A DNA stretch of 64,000 nt. Origin: Microlunatus speluncae. GTDB lineage: Bacteria; Actinomycetota; Actinomycetes; Propionibacteriales; Propionibacteriaceae. Below, one piece after another: positions 55,262 to 64,000 of the stretch. Position 1 is the stretch's first letter; each line of letters begins with the position of its first letter. The position numbers were made by a program, and so were the translations under genes. The notes under the pieces are model-generated. The model was not told the origin of the DNA. It did no database searches and was given only the letters and a program-made list of their open reading frames with translations. Where the stretch lies: contig NZ_VKCZ01000011.1 of assembly GCF_009299835.1 (NCBI RefSeq), positions 1 through 64,000 of the forward strand, written 5' to 3'.

Positions 55262-55660
55262 ATGAGTCAGCTGCCGCACGTCAACCAGCCCGCGTACGGC
55301 CAGCCGGCCCAGTACGGCCAGCCCGCGTACGTCAGCTCACAGCCCTACCCGCAGCCCTACGGACGGCCGCCCTTCCAGCCCCTGCCGGAGCATTCCGAGG
55401 GCACCACCATCCTGATCCTCGGCATCCTCGGCTTCGTCGTCTTCCCCTGCGGGATCGTCGCCTGGTACATGGGCAACAAGGCCCTGAAGGAGATCCGGGC
55501 GAGCGGAATCAGGTACTCCAACGAGTCCAACATCAACGTCGGCAAGATCCTCGGTATGGTGACGTCGATCCTCGGCATGGTCGCCGTCGGACTGGTGCTG
55601 GTGCAGGTCGTCTTCTACCTCGTCTACGTTGCGGCGATGATGAGCGTCGTCGCGTCCTAA
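55262..55660 (+). CDS. DUF4190 membrane protein, paralogue 3
   Basis: A 132-residue protein: N-terminus rich in Gln, Pro and Tyr (YGQPAQYGQPAY), then two helices around the loop GNKALKEIRASGIRYSNESN and INVGKILGM. Very close to paralogue 4 in the second half, suggesting recent duplication. Confidence 0.83.
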   Translation: MSQLPHVNQPAYGQPAQYGQPAYVSSQPYPQPYGRPPFQPLPEHSEGTTILILGILGFVVFPCGIVAWYMGNKALKEIRASGIRYSNESNINVGKILGMVTSILGMVAVGLVLVQVVFYLVYVAAMMSVVAS

Positions 55661-55708
55661 TCTGGCGCTAGTGCCACTTCGGCCTCGTCACCTCGAAATG
55701 GAGTCATC

Positions 55709-56194
55709 GTGAGCCAGAACACCCCGCCGTACGGCCAGGAGCCGCCCGGCCCGCAGGAGCCGTACGGGCAGCAGCCCCAGTACGGCCAGCAGCAGCCCTA
55801 CGGGCAGCAGCCGCAGCAGCCGTACGGCCAGCAGCCCCAGTACGGTCAGCAGCAGCCGTACGGTCAGCAGCCGACGCCCTACCAGCAGCCGTCGCCCTAC
55901 GGCTCGTACCAGGGCCTGCAGGAGCACCCGCAGGGCACGACGATCCTGGTCCTCGGCATCCTCGGCTTCGTCACCGGGATCTGTGGCGCGATCGCCTGGT
56001 ACATGGGCAACAAGGCCCAGAAGGAGATCGCGGCGAGCGGCGTCCACTACTCCAACGAGTCGAACATCAACGTCGGCAAGATCCTCGGCATGGTGACGTC
56101 GATCCTTGCGATCATCGGGATCGCGTTCCTGATCATCTACATCATCTTCATGGTGGTCCTCTTCGCCGGGGCGATGGGGGCCTCCAACTTCTGA
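55709..56194 (+). CDS. DUF4190 membrane protein, paralogue 4
   Basis: A 161-residue protein with an expanded N-terminus of repeated YGQQ/PQYGQQQP units (about residues 5-60), then the two-helix DUF4190 domain with GNKAQKEIAASGVHYSNESN. GTG start. The repeated DNA units could vary in number by slippage. Converges on the GH35 gene, with 2 bp between stops. Confidence 0.83.
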   Translation: MSQNTPPYGQEPPGPQEPYGQQPQYGQQQPYGQQPQQPYGQQPQYGQQQPYGQQPTPYQQPSPYGSYQGLQEHPQGTTILVLGILGFVTGICGAIAWYMGNKAQKEIAASGVHYSNESNINVGKILGMVTSILAIIGIAFLIIYIIFMVVLFAGAMGASNF

Positions 56195-56196
56195 TC

Positions 56197-58467
56197 TCAG
56201 CCGAGGTCGGGATCCAGCAGGACCGCTTGCCGTGATCCGATCGTGACCGGTCGTGGCGTGATCGACTCGCCGGCGCGCCACACCCTGGTTTCGATCGGAT
56301 ACGGGGCCACGTTGATCAACTGCAGCAACTCGTCGCCCGACCCCGGGTCGATCATGCCGGTGATCACCAGCCCGGGATCGGTGGCGTCCAGGCGATACCG
56401 GGGCGTCACCCCGAGCCGGTCCAGCAGCATGCCGTAGACGGCCAGGTCGCAGGGATAGTCGGCGGTCAGCAAGATCGCCCGGCCGGCCCCGTGCTCGACG
56501 TCCAGGGCGACCGGCTCACCGCCGGACTCCCGGGCCAGCACGGTGGCGCCCGGCCGCCGCAGCGGTTGCGCGGCGCCGACCCGGACCTCCGGTCGCCGCA
56601 GCCCGGTCGTCGCCGGATCCAGCCGAACGGTCGGATGGTAGCTCCGCGGCCGGCCGAACCGGTCGGCCAGCTGATCGGGCCGCTCAGCGCCGACCGAGAG
56701 CCCGAACTCCTCGACCAGCAGCCGGCAGTCCCCGCCCAACTCGTCCAGGGTCGGCACCGCGCCGGCCAGCAGCAGCCGGCCGCCGGCCGCGACGTAGTCG
56801 ATCAGCAGCCGCTGGGTCTCCGCGGCCAGCGAATGCCCGCAGGCCAGCGCCAGCACGGGATGCCGGCCCACCGACAAGGTCTCCGGCAGCTCCGCGGAGA
56901 CCACCGGACGCGGGTCGGTCCGGTCAAGATCATCATGCGGGCTGAGATCGACCCCGGCCAGCCCGTAGCCGCCGAGCACCAGCGCCCGGGCCAGGATCTC
57001 CCGCGGCCCCAGCCCGCGGAACCGGCCAAGATCATCGCGGAGCCGCTGGGTCGCGGCATCGCCGGGCACCGCGTACTCGGTCAGATAGTGATCGGAGACG
57101 AAGCCGTAGCCGAGGTCGGTGTGCGGCACCATCCGCGCGGCCCGGCCTTCGAGCCGGTTGAGCTCGGTGATCACCGACGCGAGTTGGGCGAAGGTACGGT
57201 TCCGGTGGCCCGACGGCCCGACCGGCGCGGCAAAGCCGTGTTCCTCACCGGTGAAGGCGATCCGGTCGATCCCGTCACCCCCGGCCAGCGCCGGATCCGG
57301 GTCCAGCGGCGGATTGACCCCGCCGGCGAACAGATAGAAGTTGATCAAGCGATTTCCCAGCGCGTACGCCAGCCGGGTCTTCAGCACGGTCGCCTCCGGC
57401 GGCACCAGGGCGGACAGGTCTTGGCCGTAGTCACCGTCCCCGGCCTCGAACTCCAGGGCGGTCAGCGGCTGATTCGGCCCGGCCGCGGCGCGCGCGAACA
57501 CGTTGCCCAGCACGAAATCCGCGACGTTGCCGACGGTCAGATCACCCAGATACATGTCCGAGCCGGCGATCACTCCGGGCCGGTTGCGCCAGGTGCCGAG
57601 CAGCTGCGAGATGCCGATCGGATAGGTCAGGCCGCGGCCGCCACCGGTGCCGTGGATGTTGATCAACAACGGCACCGAGTCCAGGCCGTGCTCGGCCACC
57701 CAGGCGGCCAGGGTGTCGCTGTAACGGCGGAAACGGACCCGGCAGAACCGCATCAGGTCGTCGGCCACCGTGATCGCGGACTCGTCCGGCGGATCGGCCA
57801 GATAGGCCAGCGCCGCCGCCGGGCCGGCGTCCGCGGCCAGGGCCGGATGGCGACCCAGTCGGCCCAGCCGGGTCAGCCAGTCGAGCCAGTCGGCCGCCAC
57901 CGTCTCGGTCAGCGCCGGGCTGTTCGAGACCCAGGCCAGCATGCCGATCTCGTTGTCCAGCTGGACCGCGATCACCGGCCCGCCGAGGTCGTGCTGCCGG
58001 GCGGCGAGCACCGGCAGCACCGCGTCGTACCAGCGCCGGGCCTCGGCCAGGAAGGCCGGGGCGAGATAGTCGAGATCGCGGGTCGTAGGCCGGGCGTCGC
58101 GCCAGCCGGCGGCGACGACGCCGTCGAGACCGTAGATCCGGTGCGGGATGCCCTCGTTCTTCAGCTCGGCCATGCAGAACGGCCCCGGCCGAGCGATGAA
58201 CATCAGCCCGAGCTCGGCGGCGAGATCGCAGAACGCGCCGAGGTCGCGCCAGTCCGCCGTCTCACCCGTGAGGTCGATCCGGCCGTCCGGCAGTTCGTGC
58301 GCGACCCATGGGATGTACGTTGCCACCGCCTGTGCCCCGGCCGCCTTCAGCTCGGTCAGCCGCTCCCGCCACAGCGACCGCGGCAGCCGGAAGTAGTGCA
58401 CCTCGCCGGCGAAGATCACCCGCGGCTCACCGTCGATGATCAGGTGCTGGCCCCGGGTCGTGATCAT
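56197..58467 (-). CDS. GH35 beta-galactosidase
   Basis: A 756-residue glycoside hydrolase. The N-terminal barrel has the family start (LIIDGEPRVIFAGEVHYFRLPRS... in part), the acid/base Glu in AVQLDNEIGML (about residue 175), and a nucleophile Glu in ALEFEAGDGDYG (about 336). No signal peptide, so it acts inside the cell on imported beta-galactosides. A TAGGGT box lies 6 nt before the ATG (leaderless layout). The C-terminal half is less conserved. Confidence 0.88.
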   Translation of the reverse strand: MITTRGQHLIIDGEPRVIFAGEVHYFRLPRSLWRERLTELKAAGAQAVATYIPWVAHELPDGRIDLTGETADWRDLGAFCDLAAELGLMFIARPGPFCMAELKNEGIPHRIYGLDGVVAAGWRDARPTTRDLDYLAPAFLAEARRWYDAVLPVLAARQHDLGGPVIAVQLDNEIGMLAWVSNSPALTETVAADWLDWLTRLGRLGRHPALAADAGPAAALAYLADPPDESAITVADDLMRFCRVRFRRYSDTLAAWVAEHGLDSVPLLINIHGTGGGRGLTYPIGISQLLGTWRNRPGVIAGSDMYLGDLTVGNVADFVLGNVFARAAAGPNQPLTALEFEAGDGDYGQDLSALVPPEATVLKTRLAYALGNRLINFYLFAGGVNPPLDPDPALAGGDGIDRIAFTGEEHGFAAPVGPSGHRNRTFAQLASVITELNRLEGRAARMVPHTDLGYGFVSDHYLTEYAVPGDAATQRLRDDLGRFRGLGPREILARALVLGGYGLAGVDLSPHDDLDRTDPRPVVSAELPETLSVGRHPVLALACGHSLAAETQRLLIDYVAAGGRLLLAGAVPTLDELGGDCRLLVEEFGLSVGAERPDQLADRFGRPRSYHPTVRLDPATTGLRRPEVRVGAAQPLRRPGATVLARESGGEPVALDVEHGAGRAILLTADYPCDLAVYGMLLDRLGVTPRYRLDATDPGLVITGMIDPGSGDELLQLINVAPYPIETRVWRAGESITPRPVTIGSRQAVLLDPDLG

Positions 58468-58992
58468 CCGCCCACCCTAGTGTCGTGAGGCCACCCCGGC
58501 CTGGATCCTTCATGATCAGGCCCGCGGGTTGGACTGGGGTGTGCGAATTCAGCGGGAGTCGCTTGGACCGTGGGCGAACAGTGGTGCGGTGGCCGGGTTG
58601 AAAGCTGCAGCAAGGGCGGAGAGTTGGACCGGTGCGATGGTGTTGCGGCCGGCTGTCAGTGACGTGGTCTCGGCGACAGGGCTTGACGCAGGTAGGGATC
58701 TGCGTCGTCAAGTGTGACGTCTCCCCCGGTGGACCCTCCGCCTCGGCATCTCATCCCGAAACCCGCGATGCTCCCCTTTCTCGACCAACGCTCCCTCTGC
58801 AGAAGGAGCATCGCCGGAGTACGAGGAGCATCGCGAACTCTCACGGCGGCGGCGTGCCCGGCCGGGACGGGTCGGGTCGGGCAGTCGCCTTCGCGACAGC
58901 TCCTCGCGCTTCGCGCCCCCTACTGGCGTCGCGGAGCGCGGGTAAGTGGGGCGAAGCGGGGCAGGTGCGACGCGCGGCCGGTGGTCGGGCTC
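58468..58992. other. 525-bp stretch without a supported gene
   Basis: Between the GH35 start and the DUF3017 stop. It holds GCGATGCTCC (58765-58774) and two complementary copies GGAGCATCGC (58805-58814, 58825-58834), and a GC-rich hairpin near CGCTTCGCGCCCCC and GGGGCGAAGCG (about 58910-58970). An open plus-strand frame at 58529-58717 reads plausibly but matches nothing I know; it may be a remnant. Confidence 0.5.
58474..58479 (-). promoter_or_regulatory. Putative -10 box of the GH35 gene
   Basis: TAGGGT on the minus strand, 6 nt before the ATG at 58467, with no Shine-Dalgarno sequence. Confidence 0.45.
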
Positions 58993-59316
58993 TCAGCGCC
59001 CGCCGGGGACTACCAGCGCCAGCACGATGATCGCGGCACCACCGAGGACCAGGAAGGCGACGTCGAAGGCCCGACCGCGGACGGCGAGCAGCCCGGCCGT
59101 CGGCTTCGGGAGCACCAGCCGGAGCAGCGCCCCGATGCCGAGGGTGGCGCCGATGATCACGCAGCCGAGCCGCCAGGCGTCCCGGCCGCCGAAGACGGCG
59201 TAGCCGAGACCGGCCAGCGCCCCGGCGACGATGATCACCAACGGCCACGGGTTCGACGACCGGTCCGCGGCCGGTTTCGGCGCCGGTTCGGTGGCCATGT
59301 TGTGCTCGGTATCCAC
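58993..59316 (-). CDS. DUF3017 small membrane protein
   Basis: A 107-residue protein with three predicted helices (about 24-42, 48-66, 83-103). The arrangement next to purH and the AWRLGCVIIGATLGIGALLR segment fit the actinobacterial DUF3017 family of unknown function. Start is GTG 59316, 4 bp after purH, or ATG 59298. Confidence 0.82.
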   Translation of the reverse strand: MDTEHNMATEPAPKPAADRSSNPWPLVIIVAGALAGLGYAVFGGRDAWRLGCVIIGATLGIGALLRLVLPKPTAGLLAVRGRAFDVAFLVLGGAAIIVLALVVPGGR

Positions 59317-59320
59317 GAGA

Positions 59321-60904
59321 TCAGTGGAAGAAGTGCCGGGCCCCGGTGAGATACATGGTCACGCCGGCCGCCTTCGCCGCCTCGATCACCTCGGCATCCC
59401 GGACCGAGCCGCCGGGCTGGACGATGGCCGCCACGCCGGCGTCGATCAGGATCTGCGCACCGTCGGCGAACGGGAAGAACGCGTCCGACGCCGCCACCGA
59501 TCCCGCCGCCCGGTCACCGGCCCGGCTGACCGCCAGCCGGGCCGAGTCGACCCGGTTCACCTGGCCCATGCCGACGCCGACCGAGGCGCCGTCCTTGGCC
59601 AGCAGGATCGCGTTCGACTTGACCGACCGGGACGCCTTCCAGGCGAACTCCAGATCGGCCAGCACCGACTCCGCGGCCGGCTCGCCGGTGGCCAGCTGCC
59701 AGTTCGCCGCCCGATCATGATCGGCATCCGTCACGTCGACCGACTGCATCAGCAGCCCGCCGGACACCGGCCGGATCTCGACCCCGTCGGACGCGGCCGG
59801 CTCGACCACCAGGATCCGGATGTTCTTCTTGCCCTGCAGGACTTCCACCGCCCCGTCCTCGTAGCCGGGGGCCATGATCACCTCGGTGAACACCTCGGCC
59901 ACCTGCTCGGCCATCGCGACGCTGACCTGCCGGTTGGCCGCGATCACGCCGCCGAAGGCCGACACCGGGTCGCAGGCGTGGGCCTTGCGGTGCGCCTCGG
60001 CGATGTCGGCACCGACCGCGATGCCGCACGGGTTGGTGTGCTTGATGATCGCCACCGCCGGCGCCGCGAAGTCGGCCGCCGCCCGGCGCGCCGCGTCGGC
60101 GTCGACGTAGTTGTTGTAGGACATCTCCTTGCCGTGCAGCTGGGTCGCCCCGGCCAGCCCGGCCGGACCGAAACCGCTGCGGTACAAGGCCGCCCGCTGA
60201 TGCGGGTTCTCGCCGTAGCGGAGCACCGCCTGCTTGGTCCAGGTCGCGCCGACCCAGCCCGGGAAGCCGGTGCCCTCGCTGGTGTCGGTGACGACGTTGC
60301 CCAGCCAGCTCGCCACGGCCACGTCATAGGTCGCGGTGTGGGTGAACGCGGCGGCGGCCAGCGCCTGCCGCTCGGCCAGCGTGAAGCCGCCGGCCGCCAG
60401 GGCTGCCGTCAGCTGCTCGTACTGTCCCGGCCCGGTGATCACCGCGACCGAGGCGTGGTTCTTCGACGCGGCGCGCACCATCGCCGGCCCGCCGATGTCG
60501 ATCTGCTCGATGCACTCCTCCTGGCTCGCGCCGGCCGCCACGGTCTCGGTGAACGGATAGAGGTTGCTGATCAACAACTGGAACGGCGCGATGCCGAGCT
60601 GATCAAGCTGGGACCGGTGATCATCCAGCCGCAGGTCGGCCAGCAGGCCGGCGTGGATGTGCGGATGCAGCGTCTTCACCCGGCCGTCCAGGCACTCGCC
60701 GAAGCCGGTCACCTGCTCGACCTGGGTCACCGGCAGGCCGGCGTCGGAGATCCGGCCCGCGGTCGAGCCGGTGGAGACGATCTCCACTCCGGCGTCGACC
60801 AGTTGCTGCGCGATCACCAGCAGGTCGGTCTTGTCATAGACCGAGATCAGCGCGCGCTTGATCGCGATCCGGGTGCTGTCGGTGTCAGGGTGTTCGGGCG
60901 TCAT
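59321..60904 (-). CDS. purH: Bifunctional AICAR transformylase/IMP cyclohydrolase
   Basis: A 527-residue enzyme for the last two steps of IMP synthesis. The N-terminal MGS-like cyclohydrolase domain covers about 10-150 ([39 protein letters not shown]), and the C-terminal transformylase contains [11 protein letters not shown] and the terminal RHFFH. The ATG overlaps the purN stop by one base (TGATG). Confidence 0.97.
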   Translation of the reverse strand: MTPEHPDTDSTRIAIKRALISVYDKTDLLVIAQQLVDAGVEIVSTGSTAGRISDAGLPVTQVEQVTGFGECLDGRVKTLHPHIHAGLLADLRLDDHRSQLDQLGIAPFQLLISNLYPFTETVAAGASQEECIEQIDIGGPAMVRAASKNHASVAVITGPGQYEQLTAALAAGGFTLAERQALAAAAFTHTATYDVAVASWLGNVVTDTSEGTGFPGWVGATWTKQAVLRYGENPHQRAALYRSGFGPAGLAGATQLHGKEMSYNNYVDADAARRAAADFAAPAVAIIKHTNPCGIAVGADIAEAHRKAHACDPVSAFGGVIAANRQVSVAMAEQVAEVFTEVIMAPGYEDGAVEVLQGKKNIRILVVEPAASDGVEIRPVSGGLLMQSVDVTDADHDRAANWQLATGEPAAESVLADLEFAWKASRSVKSNAILLAKDGASVGVGMGQVNRVDSARLAVSRAGDRAAGSVAASDAFFPFADGAQILIDAGVAAIVQPGGSVRDAEVIEAAKAAGVTMYLTGARHFFH

Positions 60905-61536
60905 CAGTCCCAGCAGACCTTTCTGTCGATCACGCGCCAGGGGCGGGTGACCAGCCGGTGTGTCGTCTCGACGAGCAGCTTGCGCTCGATGATCTTGATC
61001 CGTTCGTGCAGCGTCTCGACGGTGTCGTCGTCCTGCACCGGCACCGCCGCCTGGTCGATGATCACGCCGTCGTCGACGCCGTGATCGACCAGGAAGAGCG
61101 TCGCGCCGGTCACCTTCACCCCGTACGCCAGCGCGTCCCGCGGTCCGTGCATCCCGGGGAAGGACGGCAGCAGCGCCGGATGGGTGTTGATCATCCGGCC
61201 GGCGAACGCGGCCAGGAAGTCGGGGCCGACCAGTTTCATGTAGCCGGCGCTGATCACCAGATCCGGCCGGAAGCCGCCGACCAGGGCGGTCAGCTCGCGG
61301 TCCCAGGCCGCCCGGTCCTCGCCCTTGCGGTACGGGTGGACGAAGGTGTCGATCCCGGCCGTCCGGGCCCGGACGAGGCCGGCGATCCCGTCCCGGTCCG
61401 AGCCGACGCCGACCACCTCGGCCCCGAACCCGGGGGCGGCGGCCGCATCGATCAGGGCCTGCAGCAGGGTGCCGCTGCCGGAGATCAGGACGACGAGTCG
61501 TTTCGCACTCGACGGACGGGTCTCGGGCTGCTCCAC
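60904..61536 (-). CDS. purN: Phosphoribosylglycinamide formyltransferase
   Basis: A 210-residue enzyme adding the formyl group from 10-formyl-THF to GAR in purine synthesis. Motifs are [25 protein letters not shown], the catalytic [13 protein letters not shown] and the Asp of [12 protein letters not shown] at 61536 gives the normal length. A TAGGCT box (61544-61549) 7 nt upstream may give an internal leaderless promoter. Confidence 0.96.
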   Translation of the reverse strand: MEQPETRPSSAKRLVVLISGSGTLLQALIDAAAAPGFGAEVVGVGSDRDGIAGLVRARTAGIDTFVHPYRKGEDRAAWDRELTALVGGFRPDLVISAGYMKLVGPDFLAAFAGRMINTHPALLPSFPGMHGPRDALAYGVKVTGATLFLVDHGVDDGVIIDQAAVPVQDDDTVETLHERIKIIERKLLVETTHRLVTRPWRVIDRKVCWD

Positions 61537-61543
61537 GGGCGGC

Positions 61544-61549
61544 AGCCTA
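61544..61549 (-). promoter_or_regulatory. Putative -10 box of purN
   Basis: TAGGCT, 7 nt before the GTG at 61536, inside the end of the DUF6350 gene. No good -35 is visible, so this is only a candidate. Confidence 0.35.
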
Positions 61550-62797
61550 CCGGCGGATCAGCCGGACCACTCCGTACCCCAGGCCGACCAGGAGTCCGGC
61601 CAGGCCGAGGGTGCTGATCGCGAGCACGCCGAGCTCCGGCAGCCGGGGCCCGAGGCCGGCCAACCGGGCCCGGCCGAGATCCCCGCCGCAGGCCCAGGCG
61701 ATCACCACGAACGCCATCCCGGCGAGCACTCCGGCAAGGCCGCCGAGCAGGCAGCTCTCGTCCAGTCGGGCCCCCGGTCGCGGCCGCAGCGTCAGCCAGG
61801 CGGCGATCCCGCCGGCGACCAGGCCCACCGCGAGCCAGGCCAGCTGGATCGGCTGGCCGGGGCCGTCGTCCGGCATTCCGGCCAGCACCGGGATGACCGG
61901 CAGCAGCCCGAGATCGGTGTCGGTCGGCGAGACGACCGTGCCCGGACCGAAGCTGAACCCGGCCCCGAGCGCGAACGCCGCCGCCCAGACGATCAGATTC
62001 GGCGCGAACGCCAACTGCAGCACCAGCAGCGCCAGGTTGCCGGCCACGCCGGGGGCCAGGGCGTCGATCAGCGCGCCCACCTGCCCGTACGCCAGCACCA
62101 GCGAGGTGACCAGCAGCCCGGAGCCGCCGACCAGAAGGCAGAGCAGCGAACCCAGCACCGCCCGGGGCAGCGGGGCCGCCCAGCCGGGCAACCAGGCGAT
62201 CGGGTCGAAGCCGACGGCCCGGCAGGCTCCGACCGCGGCCGGCAGGCCCGCGATCACCGCGGACACTGCCGCCGCGCGCGGCAGCGAGGCGAGGTCGCCG
62301 GCCAGCACGGTCATCCCGGTCGCTGCGAGGACGTACACCCCGACCATCACGCCGACCACGCCGAGCACGGCGGATTCGGAGGTCACCGCCCGGCTGCGCC
62401 GGACGGCCCAGCCGGCGAACTGGAAGTGCATCAGCGCGAAGACGGCCGCCAGACCCCACGGGATCAGCGTGATCTTCGTCGCTCCGAGCACGGCTCCCGC
62501 CCCGTTGCCGAGCAACCACAGCTGAGTGCCGACGCCCAGCGCCTGCCACAGGGTGCCGGGGTCGGCGGCGAGCCAGCCGACCACCGCGAAACCGGCCGCG
62601 AGCACCCACCCGGCCAGCACGGTGACCGCGGCGCCGACGGCGGCGGCCGGCAATCCACCGATCAGAGGATGATCCGGACCCGCCGAGGGATTGGCTGAAC
62701 CGGCCGCACGTGGCACAGTCGTGGAGAGTTCGATCGTCGCTCCCGGTCGGCGCGAGGTAGTCCGCGAGGACGTGTTGCCCGAGGAGAGGAAGGCCAT
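61547..62797 (-). CDS. DUF6350 multi-helix membrane protein (PerM-like)
   Basis: A 416-residue membrane protein with about 10-12 helices. Its position upstream of purN and the helix-rich pattern (PLIGGLPAAAVGAAVTVLAG, FSFGPGTVVSPTD) fit the actinobacterial DUF6350 family, whose mycobacterial member PerM is linked to cell division. The start is uncertain: ATG 62797 is chosen, GTG 62845 or 62881 are possible. It ends 10 bp before purN and is probably the first gene of the purine operon. Confidence 0.78.
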   Translation of the reverse strand: MAFLSSGNTSSRTTSRRPGATIELSTTVPRAAGSANPSAGPDHPLIGGLPAAAVGAAVTVLAGWVLAAGFAVVGWLAADPGTLWQALGVGTQLWLLGNGAGAVLGATKITLIPWGLAAVFALMHFQFAGWAVRRSRAVTSESAVLGVVGVMVGVYVLAATGMTVLAGDLASLPRAAAVSAVIAGLPAAVGACRAVGFDPIAWLPGWAAPLPRAVLGSLLCLLVGGSGLLVTSLVLAYGQVGALIDALAPGVAGNLALLVLQLAFAPNLIVWAAAFALGAGFSFGPGTVVSPTDTDLGLLPVIPVLAGMPDDGPGQPIQLAWLAVGLVAGGIAAWLTLRPRPGARLDESCLLGGLAGVLAGMAFVVIAWACGGDLGRARLAGLGPRLPELGVLAISTLGLAGLLVGLGYGVVRLIRR

Positions 62798-62929
62798 GGT
62801 GATCCCAATGGTTGCCCAGCCGATCGGCGAAAATCGCCCGGACACGCCCTGACCGAGTAAAGTTTGCAGGTCCGTGCCCACGATCGGGGTGTGTGGCGAG
62901 CAACACAGTCGAGGAACACGAAGGAAACG

Positions 62930-64000
62930 ATGGTCGGCAAGGATCCCTCCGAGTACCGCCCGCGGCGAGCCCTACCTGCCGACGATGACGACCAGCCGGT
63001 CAGCCCGCCTCCGACTCCGGCACCGACCCCGGCAACCCCAGCACCGACCCCGGCGGATGATCATACCGACGACCTCGGGGCCGAGGACGACGACACGGCC
63101 TTCGGAATCCCCGCCTATTCGGAATCCGACGGCGAGGACAACCCGAAGCCGCTCTACCGGGACGAGGTCAGCGAACGCGGCAGTGCCGACCGCGGATCGG
63201 CCCGCGACACCGATGCCGACACGTACGGCCGGCCGAGCAACTACACCGGGTCCTACGGCAGCGCCGATCCGAGCCCGTACGAGGCGGCCGGCTCCGCCGG
63301 CGGAGCGGCGCCGCAGCAACCGGCCGCGGACGACGCCGACGACCGGACCCGCTACCAGCGCCGGGTCGACACCGGCGTCCGTCCCTCCAAGGACCGGCAC
63401 CTGGACGAGGACATGCTGGACGACCTCGGCGACATCGACGACGAACCACCGCGGCTGGGCCAGCGCGGCCGGCTCGCGCTGCTGATCGGCGCCGTCGCGG
63501 CCGTGGTCGTGCTCGGCCTGGCCATCGGCTACGCGGTGATCGGCCGGCCGAACGGCCCGAGCGCCAACCCCGGCCCGGGGCCGAGCCCGGCCAGCAGCGA
63601 ATCGAGCACCACCGGCACGCCCGGCCAGGCCGACGGGGAACTGTTGACGACCGAGATGCTGGTCGCCGCCCCGGACGCCAAGCCGATCGACGGCGACCGG
63701 ACCTGGAAGGTCTCCCGGACGCTGACCAAGATCGACCGGACCTCACCGCAGCCGATCTGTCTCGGCGTCGCGATCGACGGGCTGCCGACGGCGCGGGAAA
63801 CGATGATGCAACTGCTGGAGAGCGACGGCAAGCAGCCGCCCGCGATCCTGCACCAGGCCACCGCGTACGGCACGCCGGAGGAGGCCGCGCAGGCGTACGC
63901 GCTGATCGCCAAGGCGGTCGGCACCTGCAGCGCCGAGGGGACCGGCGCCTGGCTCTACTCCGGTCGGGTGGTGACGGGTCTGGGTGACCAGTCGCTGGGC
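62930..64000 (+). CDS. Acidic single-pass membrane protein (partial, 3' end outside)
   Basis: The first 357 codons are in the window. An acidic, Pro- and Ser-rich cytoplasmic region (about 1-177) leads to one membrane helix (about 180-203, LALLIGAVAAVVVLGLAIGYAVIG), a Pro/Gly/Ser linker, and an extracytoplasmic domain with at least two Cys. ATG 62930 follows AAGGAA by 4 nt. I do not recognise the family; the layout suggests a surface sensor or lipoprotein-like domain. It diverges from the DUF6350 gene. Confidence 0.75.
   Translation, partial: MVGKDPSEYRPRRALPADDDDQPVSPPPTPAPTPATPAPTPADDHTDDLGAEDDDTAFGIPAYSESDGEDNPKPLYRDEVSERGSADRGSARDTDADTYGRPSNYTGSYGSADPSPYEAAGSAGGAAPQQPAADDADDRTRYQRRVDTGVRPSKDRHLDEDMLDDLGDIDDEPPRLGQRGRLALLIGAVAAVVVLGLAIGYAVIGRPNGPSANPGPGPSPASSESSTTGTPGQADGELLTTEMLVAAPDAKPIDGDRTWKVSRTLTKIDRTSPQPICLGVAIDGLPTARETMMQLLESDGKQPPAILHQATAYGTPEEAAQAYALIAKAVGTCSAEGTGAWLYSGRVVTGLGDQSLG

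Overview
The window is high-GC DNA (roughly 70% GC by eye) from an actinomycete. The gene content fits the Propionibacteriales, and a Microlunatus-like soil organism is my best guess (inference, no search was run). Supporting signs are the DUF6350-purN-purH-DUF3017 run, multi-copy DUF559/AbiEi-like genes, DUF4190 membrane proteins, Tat-type lipoprotein solute-binding proteins, GTG and TTG starts, and many genes whose start codon lies 6-7 nt after a TANNNT -10 box (probable leaderless transcripts).

Layout. 1-3.2 kb: the tail of an IS30-like transposase, a repeat-rich stretch with a 50-bp perfect inverted repeat, and a secreted GH30 glycosidase. 3.2-8.2 kb: a phytanoyl-CoA dioxygenase-like gene divergent from an AraC regulator, an MFS transporter, a BAAT-type hydrolase and a zinc metallopeptidase. 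8.7-18.8 kb: a sugar-acid catabolic locus. A minus-strand operon (gntR, two ABC permeases, an enolase-superfamily dehydratase, a solute-binding lipoprotein, a second enolase-superfamily enzyme) diverges from a plus-strand set (Ldh-type oxidoreductase, iron alcohol dehydrogenase, aldehyde dehydrogenase). 19.6-28.2 kb: metG, then cdd-add converging on a four-gene BMP-type nucleoside ABC importer, which together form an uptake and salvage module. 28.4-32.7 kb: an M20 amidohydrolase, an orphan small membrane protein between two palindromes, a DUF559 protein, a VOC protein and an MFS exporter. 32.8-39 kb: a heterodimeric ABC exporter, a flavin/PNPOx-like protein, and a DUF418 membrane protein divergent from a TetR regulator over a clear operator. 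39-44.4 kb: CNNM/CorC protein-trpS-phosphotransferase operon, then UDP-sugar dehydrogenase. 44.4-51.8 kb: a second DUF559 gene bounded by matched palindromes, then a six-gene oligopeptide ABC operon. 51.8-58.5 kb: an SGNH esterase, malate dehydrogenase, four tandem DUF4190 proteins and a GH35 beta-galactosidase. 59-64 kb: DUF6350-purN-purH-DUF3017 and a truncated acidic membrane protein.

The most interesting content is non-coding. Three copies of a ~258-bp structured repeat (8248-8507, 18800-19057, 19325-19582 inverted) each carry a 30-bp perfect stem around a 77-nt loop, and one copy has three compensatory base-pair changes. Six palindromes share a TTGTCAGA core but have different, self-complementary inner arms. 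A looser palindrome pair brackets an orphan gene. Palindromes lie close to both DUF559 (Vsr-like nuclease fold) genes, and in one case supply the gene's stop codon. Across the window the hexamer TGATCA is strongly over-represented, apparently even at the cost of the normal GC-ending codon preference. No tRNA, rRNA or CRISPR array was seen.
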